DNA from: Desulfoarculaceae bacterium
GTDB taxonomy: Bacteria > Desulfobacterota > Desulfobulbia > Desulfobulbales > Desulfocapsaceae
Assembly: GCA_019429465.1 (NCBI GenBank)
Contig: JAHYIV010000002.1
Location: 1-64,000 of the forward strand
DNA length: 64,000 nt
Direction: 5' to 3'
In this document: piece by piece, positions 36,506 through 46,346 of the stretch
Numbering within the stretch: position 1 is the first letter of the stretch
How the letters are laid out: every line of letters starts with the position of its first letter
The notes under the pieces: generated by a model
The model's database searches: none
The model's input: the letters and a program-made list of their open reading frames with translations, nothing else
What the model was told of the DNA's origin: nothing
Program-made: the position numbers and the translations under genes

Positions 36506-38207
36506 ATGAAAGCCGTCGCTACCATCCTCCACGCTGAAGACGACCCCCTGCTGCGCCGCTCCACAGCCCGGGATCTCAACAATCTTGGTTTCCGGACGCT
36601 GTAAGCCAAAAACGGCCTGGAGGCCTGGGAGATATTCCAGCAGGAAATGCCGGATCTGGTACTCACTGATCTGCGCATGCCGGTGATGAATGGTTTCGAG
36701 CTCTTGACCAGGGTCATAGCCGAGTCACCCGACACACCCATCATCATCTTTTCCGGAATTGGAATGATGCCTGATGTCATCGAGGCCCTGCACCTGGGCG
36801 CCTGGGGCTATCTCACCAAACCAATGACAGAGACGACCATCCTGCTTCATGCCGTAAACAAGGCCCTGGAACGGTCAAATATGCTGAGAGATTCCCGTCA
36901 TTATCAGCAGCTCCTGGAACAGACTGTCCGGGAGAGGACGAAAACGCTGGAGGACAAACTCCAGGAACGTAGAAAGGCCGAGGGACTGGTTATCAGGGCC
37001 AAACAGGAATGGGAATGAACCATGGATGCCATGCCGGACTTTATCGCCCTGCTTGATGTCAATCAGCATATAATCCAGGTCAATAAGCCCATGGCCATGG
37101 CCATGGGTCTGACGCCGGCAGAGGCAGTGGGACAAACATGTTATCATTGCATGCACAGCAAACGTTGCCCCCCTGAGCTATGTCCTCACCTCCAGATGTT
37201 GACCGATGGCCAGACACACATAGTCGAGATAGATGAAGAACGCTTGGGCGGTACCTTCGAGGTTATCGTCGTACCGCGCTATGATGTCGACAACACGACC
37301 ATGATCGGCTCAATCCATATCGCCAGGGACATCACAGCCCGTAAAGAGGCGAAAAAAGGGCAGAAGAAACTCCAGTCACAGCTGCGGCACGCCCAGAAGC
37401 TGGAATCGGTGGGGCAGCTGGCAGCCGGTATCGCCCATGAGATCAACACCCCAACCCAATATGTGGGCACCAATATTGATTTTCTCGATGAGGCCTTTCG
37501 CGATGTGGGTAAGATTATTGACCATTTCCAGACGCTGCTCAAGGCTGAAGAGAATGGTACACTGTCGCCGCAACAGTTTCAGGATGCCAGTCAGGCCCTC
37601 AATGATGCCGATTGGGACTACCTGTCCACCGAGATCCCCAGCGCCATCAATCAGTCACGGGAAGGGATAAAACGGGTAACAGCCATCGTCCGGGCCATGA
37701 AGGAATTTTCCCATCCAGGCAGCAAGGACAAGGTCTCGGTCAACCTGAATACCATTATCCAGACCACCATTACTGTGACCACCAATGAATGGAAATATGT
37801 GGCGGAGATCAAAACCGATCTTGATCCTTCCCTGCCCTCAATCTCATGCCTGGTCGATGAAATGGGCCAGGTTATCCTCAATATACTGGTCAACGCCGCC
37901 CATGCCATTGGCGAAAAGCTGGGCGATAATCCGCAGGGACAAAAGGGAGTGATTACCCTTTCAACCAGACAGGAAAAAAAAATGGGTGGAGCTACGCATC
38001 AGCGACACCGGCTCCGGCATCTCCGAAAAGATCCAACAACGGATCTTTGACCCCTTCTTCACCACAAAAAAAGTGGGTAAAGGAACCGGCCAGGGTCTGG
38101 CCATTGTCCATGACGTGATCACCAGTAAACACCAGGGAACCATTTCCCTTGAGTCTGAGGTCGGGGTGGGCACCACCTTTATCATCCGTCTGCCGCGAGA
38201 TGATTGA
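36506..38207 (+). pseudogene. Disrupted hybrid response regulator - PAS - histidine kinase
   Basis: The pieces give a receiver domain (ILHAEDDPLLRRSTARDL...VLTDLRMPVMNG...LTKPM), a coiled coil and a PAS domain (MDAMPDFIALLDVNQHI). A HisKA with GIAHEINTPTQY and a HATPase (NAAHAIG, SDTGSGISE, GTGQGLAIVHDV) follow. Lesions: TAA at 36602-36604 within the receiver; TGA at 37016-37018 in the same frame, where EWE-stop-TMDAMPDF suggests CGA to TGA; and a ninth A in the run at 37974-37982, which shifts the frame before WVELRISDTGSGI. All three would have to be bypassed for a full protein, so it is a pseudogene. Confidence 0.85.
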
Positions 38208-38265
38208 GATATAATAAATATTGTAACCTGACCCCTGCTTATTCCTCAAACCCTGGACACATCCT

Positions 38266-39483
38266 ATAAGCAAAAGACATATTCTCTTCGTTGATGACGA
38301 CCCTAATATCCTGGCCGGGATTCGCCGACTGCTGCACTCTTTACAAGATGACTTTGAACTGCAATTTGCAGAAAGCGGCAGAGAAGCCCTGGAGATAATG
38401 GAAGGGACTGCCTTTGACGTGGTAGTCTCTGATATGCGCATGGCTGGGATGGATGGCGCAGAGCTCTTGAAAAAAATTCAGGAGCTCTATCCCTGCACCA
38501 TCAGGATTATGCTGTCCGGACAGGCCGACGAGGAGGCAATCATGCGTACAGTAGGGGTGGTTCATCAGTTTCTCGAAAAACCGAGCAATCCTGAGCTTCT
38601 GAAATCAGTTCTGTTCCGGGCCAGCGCCCTCTATAAATTAGTTGCCGACGACAAGATCAAGGAGATCATTTCCCGAATTGAAAGTCTGCCCAGTCTACCC
38701 GACATCTACCTCAAGCTGCAACGGGCCATAAGCTCGCCAGATGTGTCAGTGGCCGAGGTGGCCGCAATAATTGAACAGGACATGGCCATGAGTGCCAAGG
38801 TGCTCCAGCTGGTAAATTCTGCTTTTTTCGGGATGTTCCAGCCGGTGGAAAGTCCAGCCCGCGCGGTTGGTCTGCTTGGGTTGGACACCATCAAGGGGCT
38901 GGTTCTGGGGGTCCAGGTTTTTTCGGGGATGAAGGGCGGCAGCAGGCTTTTTTCCCTGAACAGACTGATGGACCATTCCATCGCCGTTGGCGCCTGTGCC
39001 AAAAAAATCGCCGCCATCGAGACCGACGACAAGACCACTATCGATCACAGCTTTATTGCCGGCATCCTCCACGATGTCGGCAAACTGGTCCTGGCCTCAC
39101 ACCTGCAGGAGCAGTTTGATCAGGCAATCATGCTGGCCCGTGAGCAGAGCATCTCTCCGCGGGAAGCAGAACTCCAGATCTTTCACACAGACCATGGCAG
39201 CATCGGCGCCTATCTTATCGGGATTTGTGGGCTGCCTGGCACGGTGGTCGAGGCCATTGCCTTTCATCATTGCCTGGAGGACTATCCTGGACATGTCTTC
39301 AGTCCGGCCCTTTCCGTCCATGTTGCCGATGCCCTTTATCATGAAAACAGAGCAGATGAAGGAGGCACGCCAGGTCTTAATCTTGCTTATCTGGAAAGAC
39401 TCAGCCTCGCCGGCAGGCTTGAGGTCTGGCGGGAGAGCTGTGCGGAACCACTGAGGCAGGAGAAGAATAGCGGACGACACTGA
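38266..39483 (+). pseudogene. Response regulator - HDOD protein with lost start codon
   Basis: The frame is open from 38227 and encodes a receiver (SKRHILFVDDDPNILAGIRR, Asp in VSDMRMAGMDG, Lys in EKPS) plus an HDOD domain (IISRIESLPSLPDIYLKL...GILHDVGKLV). No ATG, GTG or TTG occurs before the receiver. The codon before SKRHILFVDDD, at 38266, is ATA, which looks like a mutated ATG. The first ATG in frame (38398) would drop half of the receiver. It may be expressed as a truncated HDOD protein, or be dead like the kinase gene just upstream. Confidence 0.65.
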
Positions 39484-39502
39484 TTCGTTATTGCACGATG
39501 GC

Positions 39503-40069
39503 TTACGGCAACAGGGTATGTTCGAGCAGGATCTTCACCCCGATGCCGCAGAGCACAAGACCACCGAAGACCTCCACCCGCTGTCCCCAGACACCGCTGA
39601 CACGCCTGCCCAGCAGCATCCCGACCACCGTCAGGGCACCGGCCACTAAGCCGATCACCAGAGACGGTACCCAGACACTGACATTGAGCAGGGCCAGGGT
39701 CAGGCCAACCGCCAGGGCATCAATACTGGTGGCCACCGACAGCATGACCAGAGACCAGCCGCGGGTCGGGTCACGGCCCTGATCATCTTCATCATGACCG
39801 ACAAAGGCCTCATGGATCATCTTGGTACCAACAAAGGCCAGTAGCCCAAAGCCAATCCAGTGAGCATAGCCGACAATCCAGGCCTGAATGCTCATCCCGG
39901 CCAGCCAGCCGAGAACCGGCATCAGGGCCTGAAAAAGACCAAAATGAAAGCCCAGACGAAACAGGTGCCGACCATTCATCAGGGGTAAGACCAGTCCGGT
40001 GGCCAGGGCCACCGCAAATGCATCCATAGCCAGGGCCACGGCAATGCCAAACAGGGTGATTGTATCCAT
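39503..40069 (-). CDS. mntP: Manganese efflux pump MntP
   Basis: A 188-aa inner-membrane protein of about six helices with the two MntP half-repeats: FGIAVALAMDAFAVALATG near the N-terminus and LSVATSIDALAVGLTLAL in the second half. Both contain the conserved Asp in a membrane segment. A central acidic loop is DEDDQGRD. It exports Mn2+ to avoid toxicity. I looked for a yybP-ykoY riboswitch in the 70 bases upstream and saw none. The upstream region has an AGAGAG ribosome site. A DtxR/MntR-type gene lies 3 kb away but is not adjacent. Confidence 0.92.
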   Translation of the reverse strand: MDTITLFGIAVALAMDAFAVALATGLVLPLMNGRHLFRLGFHFGLFQALMPVLGWLAGMSIQAWIVGYAHWIGFGLLAFVGTKMIHEAFVGHDEDDQGRDPTRGWSLVMLSVATSIDALAVGLTLALLNVSVWVPSLVIGLVAGALTVVGMLLGRRVSGVWGQRVEVFGGLVLCGIGVKILLEHTLLP

Positions 40070-40123
40070 TCTCTCTTTTCTTTCTTTCAGCAGCAGACAC
40101 AGAGGATCTCCCCTCTTGAAGCA

Positions 40124-40142
40124 TTAAGGGACGCGGAAAGAT
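40124..40142 (+). repeat. REP-like dispersed repeat, half-site 7
   Basis: TTAAGGGACGCGGAAAGATG matches the family consensus (GGGACGCGGAAAATA variant). It lies between mntP and the convergent end of the PP-loop gene. Confidence 0.5.
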
Positions 40143-40170
40143 GCTCATTGCCCACCGTCAACCTTCAAAC

Positions 40171-41214
40171 CTACTCCACTGCCCACCCCTGAAATATTGT
40201 ATCATCAAGGGGCAGAGCCATCAGAATTTGTGTTTCTTTTTCCGCAGTAACCCGTACTTCTCCTTCCGGAGAGCCCTCTTTTATCTTCCTGCCGAAGCGC
40301 ACTACCAGCGATGCCGCCAGTTGCAAGTCCTCCTGCGACACTGGGCCATCCATGGCCTGCGGTCTCCGGAGAATGGCTGTCGGACCGGGACGAACCGGCA
40401 TGGAGAGTACCACGTCATCCTCCTGGGCCATGGTCAACAGGCGATCATTTTCCTGCTCATTGCGCCCCAGGATCAACCAGCCGCCACCAGGAAGGACGAA
40501 CTGACGTCCCACCAGCAGCAGACAGACATCAGCCACCGTGATATCTTCGGCCTTGATAATAAATTTTCCTTGATAGATACGGGCTATCCGGCGGCTGAGG
40601 ATAGGATCAGCCAGGATACAGCCACCGGCCGGGCTCGGGAAATCCACAATCCCAAACTCCCTGGCAAGGGCAATCTGGCGGGAGCGGCTACGACCACTCA
40701 TATCAAACAGTTTTTCCCGATCAATCCAGCCTTGGGCCTCGGCCTCTGTCTCCGGCAGCAGCTTGGCCGACAGAGGCCGCAACAGGAAACGATCCGCTCC
40801 GGAATCCCGCTCAATCACCCGCAGGGTATCACGACGCTGGGACATGGGACGCTGGCCCAGCACCTCACCGGTAACCAGAAAAGAGGCGCCGAGTTCGGCC
40901 ATCATCGCTCTGGCCCGGGTAAGCATGAGAATCTTGCAGTCTATACAGGGATTGAAGTTTTTGCCGAAACCATGCTGGGGATTACGGAGCAGATCAAGAT
41001 AGATGTCGCTGAGATCTTCAAGAAACACCTCAATCCCATACTTTTTAAAGATCTCCTTCTGGTAGGCCTCACGAGAGGCCAGCAGCTTATAATCAAAAAA
41101 GGGGGTCACAAATTTGACGGCCATCACCCTGAGGCCCTGCGCCGCCACCACCCGGCAGGCAAGCATCGAATCAAGGCCGCCTGAAAAAAGGGCCAGGGCC
41201 GTTATCTGGGACAC
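40171..41214 (-). CDS. PP-loop ATP pyrophosphatase, tRNA thiolation-like (ThiI/MnmA type)
   Basis: A 347-aa protein. The N-terminal PP-loop SGGLDS near residues 11-16 and FNPCIDCKILML near 87-98 resemble tRNA 2- or 4-thiouridine synthases. LGQRPMSQ and SPAGGCILADP near 212 carry the second conserved Cys. The C-terminal 110 residues are an extra domain. Within it RRPQAMDGPVSQ is encoded by the antisense core of the 54-bp module (40335-40364). It overlaps the recN 3' end by 13 bp, so they are co-transcribed. The modified base is not determinable from sequence alone. Confidence 0.8.
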   Translation of the reverse strand: MSQITALALFSGGLDSMLACRVVAAQGLRVMAVKFVTPFFDYKLLASREAYQKEIFKKYGIEVFLEDLSDIYLDLLRNPQHGFGKNFNPCIDCKILMLTRARAMMAELGASFLVTGEVLGQRPMSQRRDTLRVIERDSGADRFLLRPLSAKLLPETEAEAQGWIDREKLFDMSGRSRSRQIALAREFGIVDFPSPAGGCILADPILSRRIARIYQGKFIIKAEDITVADVCLLLVGRQFVLPGGGWLILGRNEQENDRLLTMAQEDDVVLSMPVRPGPTAILRRPQAMDGPVSQEDLQLAASLVVRFGRKIKEGSPEGEVRVTAEKETQILMALPLDDTIFQGWAVE

Positions 41215-42932
41215 TGAGTCCCCTCTTTCTGCTGCACCTTCTCCTTCTGCCCATCCCTTCCCTTGGCCAGCAGCTCGAGGGCCCAGGCCCGGGTCTGGCC
41301 TGAGGCTGAATCACCTGCCAGCATCCGCGCCAGCTCATCCACCCTTTGGTCAGGGGCAAGCAGAGAAAATGAAGAGAGGGTTCGACCACGCTCCATCTGC
41401 TTGGCCACCAGAAAATGACTGTTTCCCCTGGCGGCAATCTGCGGCAGATGAGTGACACAAAAGACCTGATGATGAGTGGCCAGCTCCTGGATCTTGCGGG
41501 CCACCGCCTCTGCGGCCTCTCCGCCAATCCCCGCGTCCACCTCATCAAAGATGACGGTCTCGACCATATCTTTCCTGGCCAGCAGACATTTGAGCGCCAG
41601 CATCAGCCGGGAGAGCTCGCCACCGGATGCCACCTTGGCCAGAGGCCTGGTCGGTTCCCCCGGATTTGCCGAGAAAAAAAACTCCACCCGATCCCAGCCG
41701 TTACTTCGTATCGTCTCCAGCCCTTGCCCCTGTTCCTGAAAATGGACCTCAAATCCTGACTGGTTAAAGGCAAGCGAATCCAGCTCCGCCGCCATGGCCT
41801 GTGTCAACTGCCCTGCCGTCTGCCGACGGCTGTCGGAAAGGGCGGCAACCTGGCGCCTTGTTTCCTGTTCGAGGTCGGCTACCACCGTCTCCAGTTCACT
41901 CATATTCTTATCCATATTGTCAATGAGCTGCAGTTCACTTTCCGCGGCCTCCGCATAGGCAAGAACCGCCTCCAGGGTATCGCCATATTTACGCTTCAGA
42001 TGCTGCAGTCCGTTGATCCGCTCATTCACCTGTTCAAGACGGGCCGGGTTGTGGGCGAGCGAGTCCTTGTAACTGCGCAGCTGGCTGACAAAGTCCTCTG
42101 CCTGATAGCTGTAGGCGGTAAGCTCGGCCGCCAGCCCCGCCACTTCGGTGTCAAGCTGAACCACCTGTTCCATGTCCCGCCTCACTTCAAACATCCCGTC
42201 CACCAGGGTGGATGAAAAAAACCGATACACCTTCTGACTGAGCGCGATCAGGGCATCGGCATTTTTAAGCCGTTTTCTCTCTGCCGCCAGCTCCTCATCC
42301 TCACCCACAATCGGCCCGATCTGCCGGATCTCTTCAAGCTGATAGTGCAGAAAATCGCGCCGCTGCTCCTTGTCCCGTTCCTGCCTGCGAAGCCTGCTCA
42401 GTTCCTCCTTCTTCTGCTGCCACTGTGAAAAAATCCCGGAAAACCGGGTACGTTCCTCCCAGTGCTCACCTAAAGAATCAAGGAAATCAAGATGAAGGGC
42501 TGACTGCAGCAGCTGCTGATGGTCATGCTGGCTGGCGACATTGAGCAGATTCCCGGCCAGCATCGAGACCATTTTCACCGTTGCCAGGGAGCCATTCACA
42601 TAGAGCCTGCTCTTGCCGCTACTGGTAAGAATCCTCTTGAGCACCACGGTGCCATCATCCCCAAAGCCGGAATCCTGCAGGGAATGGAGCAATGCATGAT
42701 GGTTTGCATTGACCACAAAAAGCGCCTCCACCACACACTGATCCGCACCATTTCGTATCCAGTCCACCTGTGCCCGGCCGCCCATGAGCAGGTGAATGGC
42801 CCGCAGCATGATCGATTTCCCGGCACCTGTCTCACCCGTCATCACCACCAGGCCACTCCCCTCTTCCTGATCAAAATGGAGGTGCAGGGATTCAATCAGG
42901 GCCAGATTTTCAACCTTCAGTTCACACAGCAT
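41202..42932 (-). CDS. recN: DNA repair protein RecN
   Basis: A 576-aa SMC-like ATPase in double-strand break repair. The Walker A TGETGAGKSIMLRAI lies near residues 33-47. A long coiled coil covers about 150-370. ABC signature ASGGELSRLMLAL and Walker B VIFDEVDAGIGG follow, then CVTHLPQIAA. Length is typical. The start LCELKVENLALIES is the usual RecN N-terminus. It is followed by the PP-loop gene with a 13-bp overlap. Confidence 0.95.
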   Translation of the reverse strand: MLCELKVENLALIESLHLHFDQEEGSGLVVMTGETGAGKSIMLRAIHLLMGGRAQVDWIRNGADQCVVEALFVVNANHHALLHSLQDSGFGDDGTVVLKRILTSSGKSRLYVNGSLATVKMVSMLAGNLLNVASQHDHQQLLQSALHLDFLDSLGEHWEERTRFSGIFSQWQQKKEELSRLRRQERDKEQRRDFLHYQLEEIRQIGPIVGEDEELAAERKRLKNADALIALSQKVYRFFSSTLVDGMFEVRRDMEQVVQLDTEVAGLAAELTAYSYQAEDFVSQLRSYKDSLAHNPARLEQVNERINGLQHLKRKYGDTLEAVLAYAEAAESELQLIDNMDKNMSELETVVADLEQETRRQVAALSDSRRQTAGQLTQAMAAELDSLAFNQSGFEVHFQEQGQGLETIRSNGWDRVEFFFSANPGEPTRPLAKVASGGELSRLMLALKCLLARKDMVETVIFDEVDAGIGGEAAEAVARKIQELATHHQVFCVTHLPQIAARGNSHFLVAKQMERGRTLSSFSLLAPDQRVDELARMLAGDSASGQTRAWALELLAKGRDGQKEKVQQKEGTQCPR

Positions 42933-43115
42933 CTTTTTTTCCCGGACATAGACCCATGGTTCTTATCCCACCTTGACTCACTTCATAAACAACGCTATTC
43001 TGAAGTGCTAAAAAATTATTTCTCTTTTCAGGAGCCATCATCAACCAGCCAGTACTTTTCTGGCCATTTCACGACAACAGCCCCTGTTCTCTTTAACCGC
43101 CCAGAACAGACCACC

Positions 43116-43622
43116 ATGCCCAAAAAAATCAGCCTCAGTGCCAGTCTTGAAGATTACCTGGAGGCAATATACCATATTATTCAAGACAAACATGTAGCCC
43201 GCAGCAAAGAGATCGCCGCTCGCCTGCACGTCAGCCGCGCGTCGGTCACTGAGGCCCTGCGGGCTCTCGCCAAGAGAGAGCTCATCAATTACGCCCCATA
43301 CGAGGCCATCACCTTGACCACAAAGGGAGAAAAGGCGGCAGAAAGTGTCATCTTCCGCCACGATGCCCTGAAACAGTTTTTCATTGAGGTCCTGGCCGTC
43401 GACCCCAGCGTGGCAGAACAAGGCGCCTGCCGGGTCGAACATGCCGCCCCGCCGGAGGTCATCGCCCACATGATCTCCTTCATCGAATTCTTGAAGATCT
43501 GCCCCCGTGGCGGCAGCGAACTGCTCCAGGGCTTTGCCGACTACTGCCGGCAGGGCAAAACACGAACCAACTGCGACGAGTGTGTTTTACATTGTCTTAC
43601 TCAGGAGACCAAAGACAGGTAA
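43116..43622 (+). CDS. DtxR/MntR-family metal-dependent repressor
   Basis: A 168-aa regulator. The N-terminal winged helix (SASLEDYLEAIYHI...VARSKEIAARLHVSRASVTEALRAL) and the metal-binding dimerisation domain (ITLTTKGEKAAESVIFRHDALKQFF, EQGACRVEHAAPPEVI) are both present, including Cys and His ligands of the DtxR type. The C-terminus ends NCDECVLHCL, an extra Cys cluster. There is no SH3 domain, so it is MntR-sized. ATG 43116 is used because the preceding frame is antisense to recN. The metal (Fe or Mn) is not decided. Confidence 0.88.
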   Translation: MPKKISLSASLEDYLEAIYHIIQDKHVARSKEIAARLHVSRASVTEALRALAKRELINYAPYEAITLTTKGEKAAESVIFRHDALKQFFIEVLAVDPSVAEQGACRVEHAAPPEVIAHMISFIEFLKICPRGGSELLQGFADYCRQGKTRTNCDECVLHCLTQETKDR

Positions 43623-43670
43623 CAAAGAATCAAAATATTTTATCGCCAGGGGCGATCAACACCAGACCAG

Positions 43671-43886
43671 TCAGCCCAGCAATCGGGCTATCTCTCCCGC
43701 TTCAGGAAAACGGGCCAGTTCCTTCTTGGAAAAGATGGTCTTGCCGTTAACGGTGACCTCAAAGACCCCACCGCTTGATGGGATCAACTCCACTTCCGCG
43801 TCAAAGTCATTTTTCAACTCCTCTTCCAACCTGGAAGCACGAGGCAGATAGTTTCACTTTGTACAATATTCAATTGTGACCTTCAT
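43671..43886 (-). CDS. Rdx-family (SelW-like) selenoprotein with in-frame UGA
   Basis: Read through one TGA, the frame gives 71 residues: MKVTIEYCTKU, then NYLPRASRLEEELKNDF, ending PEAGEIARLLG. CxxU at 8-11 and the NYLPRA segment are the hallmark of Rdx/SelW/SelT/SelH thioredoxin-like proteins. The UGA (43854-43856) stands where selenocysteine is expected. No other stop interrupts the frame. AAAGGAG lies 5 bases before ATG 43886. Downstream of the UGA, CTTCC-AGGTT-GGAAG can form the apical hairpin of a bacterial SECIS. Probably a cytoplasmic redox protein. SelB/SelC are not in the window. Confidence 0.88.
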
Positions 43887-44143
43887 GGCATCTCCTTTCG
43901 GTAATTTCCACGTCCTTACTGTTCTTTTTAATCCGTACGGGTAACCATACAACACATCCGTTATGAGCAAATCGCCAGTGCCAGAAGATTATACCCAAAA
44001 GAACGGCTGGTTAATTACAACTAGCCCTAATATTCCATTTGATTCTCCCTCTAAGTAAGGTAGTATTATTTAATATACAAGAGCAAGATAGACAATAATA
44101 AAACTGGTTATCAGATTATTTGCAGTGTTAAGACTCGTTAACT

Positions 44144-46297
44144 ATGACTCATACAACTCATCTCTTTGCCCGCCTGCAAGATTCAAGAGACCTGCCCTCC
44201 CTGCCCCAGGTTCTGCTGCAGGTTATGGCCCTCGAGGAGCAGAAAGATTTTGATATCAAAGCACTTATCAAGATCATCGCTCAAGATCCAGCCATCACCG
44301 CCAAGGCCTTACGACTTGTCAACTCCGCATATTACAGCATGCAAGGAAAGTTCACCAGTCTCGAACGAGCGGTCCTGTACCTGGGGCCCGATGTCATCAA
44401 AAACATCGCCATATCCGCCTCCATACACCATGTCTTCAACGGCATAAAACAAAACAGCTCTTTTCCTATTGATAGTTTCTGGTGGAACTCTTTTTCCTGT
44501 GCCATATTTTCAAGAAGAATTGCCCAGCAGACAAAGTATGTCAATGTGGAAGAAGCCTATATGGCCGGCCTGCTCCATAACCTGGGCAAGTTATTACTCT
44601 GGACAAATTTCCCCAAGGAATACGCCGCCATATTACCGTTACTGACAGATCAGAGCGATGAATGCGAGGCGGAAAAACAACAGATCGGGATTACGCATTG
44701 CGAGGCAGGCTCCTGGCTCATAAAACACTGGAAGCTGAATTCCTTCATGGCTGATGCCGTCCTCTATCATCACGAGCCCCTTGCCCGCATCAAAAACGGC
44801 TTTCCCCTGGTCAAGATAACCTCACTGGCACACAGGCTCAGCAAGATGCGGAGCGAGGAGGAGCAAAGTTCAATACTTGCCATCGGCCTGGAACTCCTGA
44901 GGCTCGACAACCAACAGATGGAGTCTATCATCTCCGGGGCCCAGGAAGAAATAGAACATATCGCCGCCGTCCTGGAGTTGACCATGCCGGCCCCGGCCGG
45001 CAAAGAAGAACCTGCAACAGCTCCTCTCGATAAACACTCTCTGCAACTCGTCACCAAGGTCCAGGACAGTTCTCTCTTGACCTCCTTCCTGGAAGCTCTT
45101 CTACGATCCAATAACAGAGATACTATTCTGTGGGCCACGGAACAGGCGCTGCATGTGCTTTTAGAAATTGACACCATCCTCTTTTTTCTCCATAACCCTG
45201 ACGACAGGATCCTTTTTGGCTGCACCTCTCCCCAAAACCGCTTTCAAGAACTCGTCCAGGATCTGGCCCTTCCCAGTGAAGCCTCCACCAGTCTCCTGGC
45301 CAGGTCACTCCGTGAGCAGAGAATCATCAACGCCCAGGAACCGAAAGCCGCCAACGATCTCAGCCTGGCGGACGCCCAACTCCTGGACTTAATCGGCAAA
45401 AGCGGAATGGCCTATGTCCCCATGATGGTCAAGGATATCCCTGTAGGGGTGATTGTCCTTGGCCTGAATGAAGCCAGGCTCAAAGGCGACGCCAGAATCC
45501 TGCGCCTGATGGCCAGCCAGGCAGCGCAATCTTTGAACCTGCTTGAGATCAGGGAAAAACAGACTAAAATAATCCAGACAGAGCGACTGGCGGCCACATC
45601 CCTGGCTGCTGCCAAGATAGCCCACGAAATCAATAACCCTCTGGCCATTATCAAAAATTATTTCAAGATATTTGAGCTGAAATTTACCCATTCGTCAACG
45701 CTGAAAGAAGATCTGAAAATCCTTAATGACGAAATCGACCGGATCTCAAACATTGTTCAGCAATTAAATTGCTTTGCCCCTGCTGATAAAAAAGAACAGG
45801 AAAAAGTTGACCTCAACGCTTTATTGGCAGATGTAACCAAGATTCTTGCCAAATCTATCTTATATACCTCTAAGATCCGGATTCACTTTACCCCGGATCC
45901 TGACCTTCCTTCCATTGTGGCCACCGCCGACGATATCAAGCAAATCATCATCAATCTTGTCAAAAACAGTGCAGAGGCCATTCAGGAAGGCGGGAATATT
46001 TATCTGGAGGCCCATCAAAGAGATCTGACAAAGGCCAGCCTCCCCTCAGGCAGAAGGCATCTGCACCGCCAGGTTGTTGAGATCACCATCCGTGATGATG
46101 GTCCAGGTATTGCTGAAGAGATTGCCAGCAATCTTTTTGATCCTTTTGTCAGCACCAAAGAAGGGACAGGAAACTCGGGGCTGGGGCTGGCCATTGTCCA
46201 GAATATCATTGCCAAACTCCATGGGACCATCACCTGTGACAGCAACAACGAGAAAGGAACCTCTTTTACCATTGTTCTGCCCATTGATGATTTTTAA
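44144..46297 (+). CDS. HDOD - GAF - histidine kinase fusion
   Basis: A 717-aa signalling protein. The HDOD domain occupies about 10-215 (LPSLPQVLLQVM...AGLLHNLGKLL). A GAF-like sensory domain lies near 310-460. The kinase follows: H-box AAKIAHEINNPLAIIKNYF with His near 496, N-box NLVKNSAEAIQ, G1 RDDGPGIAEE and GNSGLGLAIVQNII. No transmembrane helix, so it is cytoplasmic. The next gene encodes a receiver-kinase hybrid 50 bp downstream and is probably its partner. The gene-free 257 bp upstream is AT-rich with no assigned element. Confidence 0.9.
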   Translation: MTHTTHLFARLQDSRDLPSLPQVLLQVMALEEQKDFDIKALIKIIAQDPAITAKALRLVNSAYYSMQGKFTSLERAVLYLGPDVIKNIAISASIHHVFNGIKQNSSFPIDSFWWNSFSCAIFSRRIAQQTKYVNVEEAYMAGLLHNLGKLLLWTNFPKEYAAILPLLTDQSDECEAEKQQIGITHCEAGSWLIKHWKLNSFMADAVLYHHEPLARIKNGFPLVKITSLAHRLSKMRSEEEQSSILAIGLELLRLDNQQMESIISGAQEEIEHIAAVLELTMPAPAGKEEPATAPLDKHSLQLVTKVQDSSLLTSFLEALLRSNNRDTILWATEQALHVLLEIDTILFFLHNPDDRILFGCTSPQNRFQELVQDLALPSEASTSLLARSLREQRIINAQEPKAANDLSLADAQLLDLIGKSGMAYVPMMVKDIPVGVIVLGLNEARLKGDARILRLMASQAAQSLNLLEIREKQTKIIQTERLAATSLAAAKIAHEINNPLAIIKNYFKIFELKFTHSSTLKEDLKILNDEIDRISNIVQQLNCFAPADKKEQEKVDLNALLADVTKILAKSILYTSKIRIHFTPDPDLPSIVATADDIKQIIINLVKNSAEAIQEGGNIYLEAHQRDLTKASLPSGRRHLHRQVVEITIRDDGPGIAEEIASNLFDPFVSTKEGTGNSGLGLAIVQNIIAKLHGTITCDSNNEKGTSFTIVLPIDDF

Positions 46298-46346
46298 CAC
46301 CGTTCCCGTATATTCATCCACTACCCGCATCAAGAGGTTTTTTTTG

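Noticed and set aside
37016-37018. The TGA in the hybrid kinase as a selenocysteine codon
   Set aside because: The position (EWE-stop-TMDAMPDF) is an Arg in the family pattern, no Cys is expected, and two other lesions disable the gene.
39503-40140. A yybP-ykoY manganese riboswitch upstream of mntP
   Set aside because: Only about 70 bases separate the start from the repeat and neighbouring gene end, and the conserved yybP-ykoY core could not be found; only a short GAGG/CCTC stem is present.
40141-41184. A 347-codon plus-strand frame opposite the PP-loop gene
   Set aside because: The minus strand carries SGGLDS and other PP-loop motifs and overlaps recN properly; the plus-strand frame has no motif.
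42519-43115. N-terminal extension of the DtxR-family gene
   Set aside because: The extension is antisense to recN. The family N-terminus fits ATG 43116.
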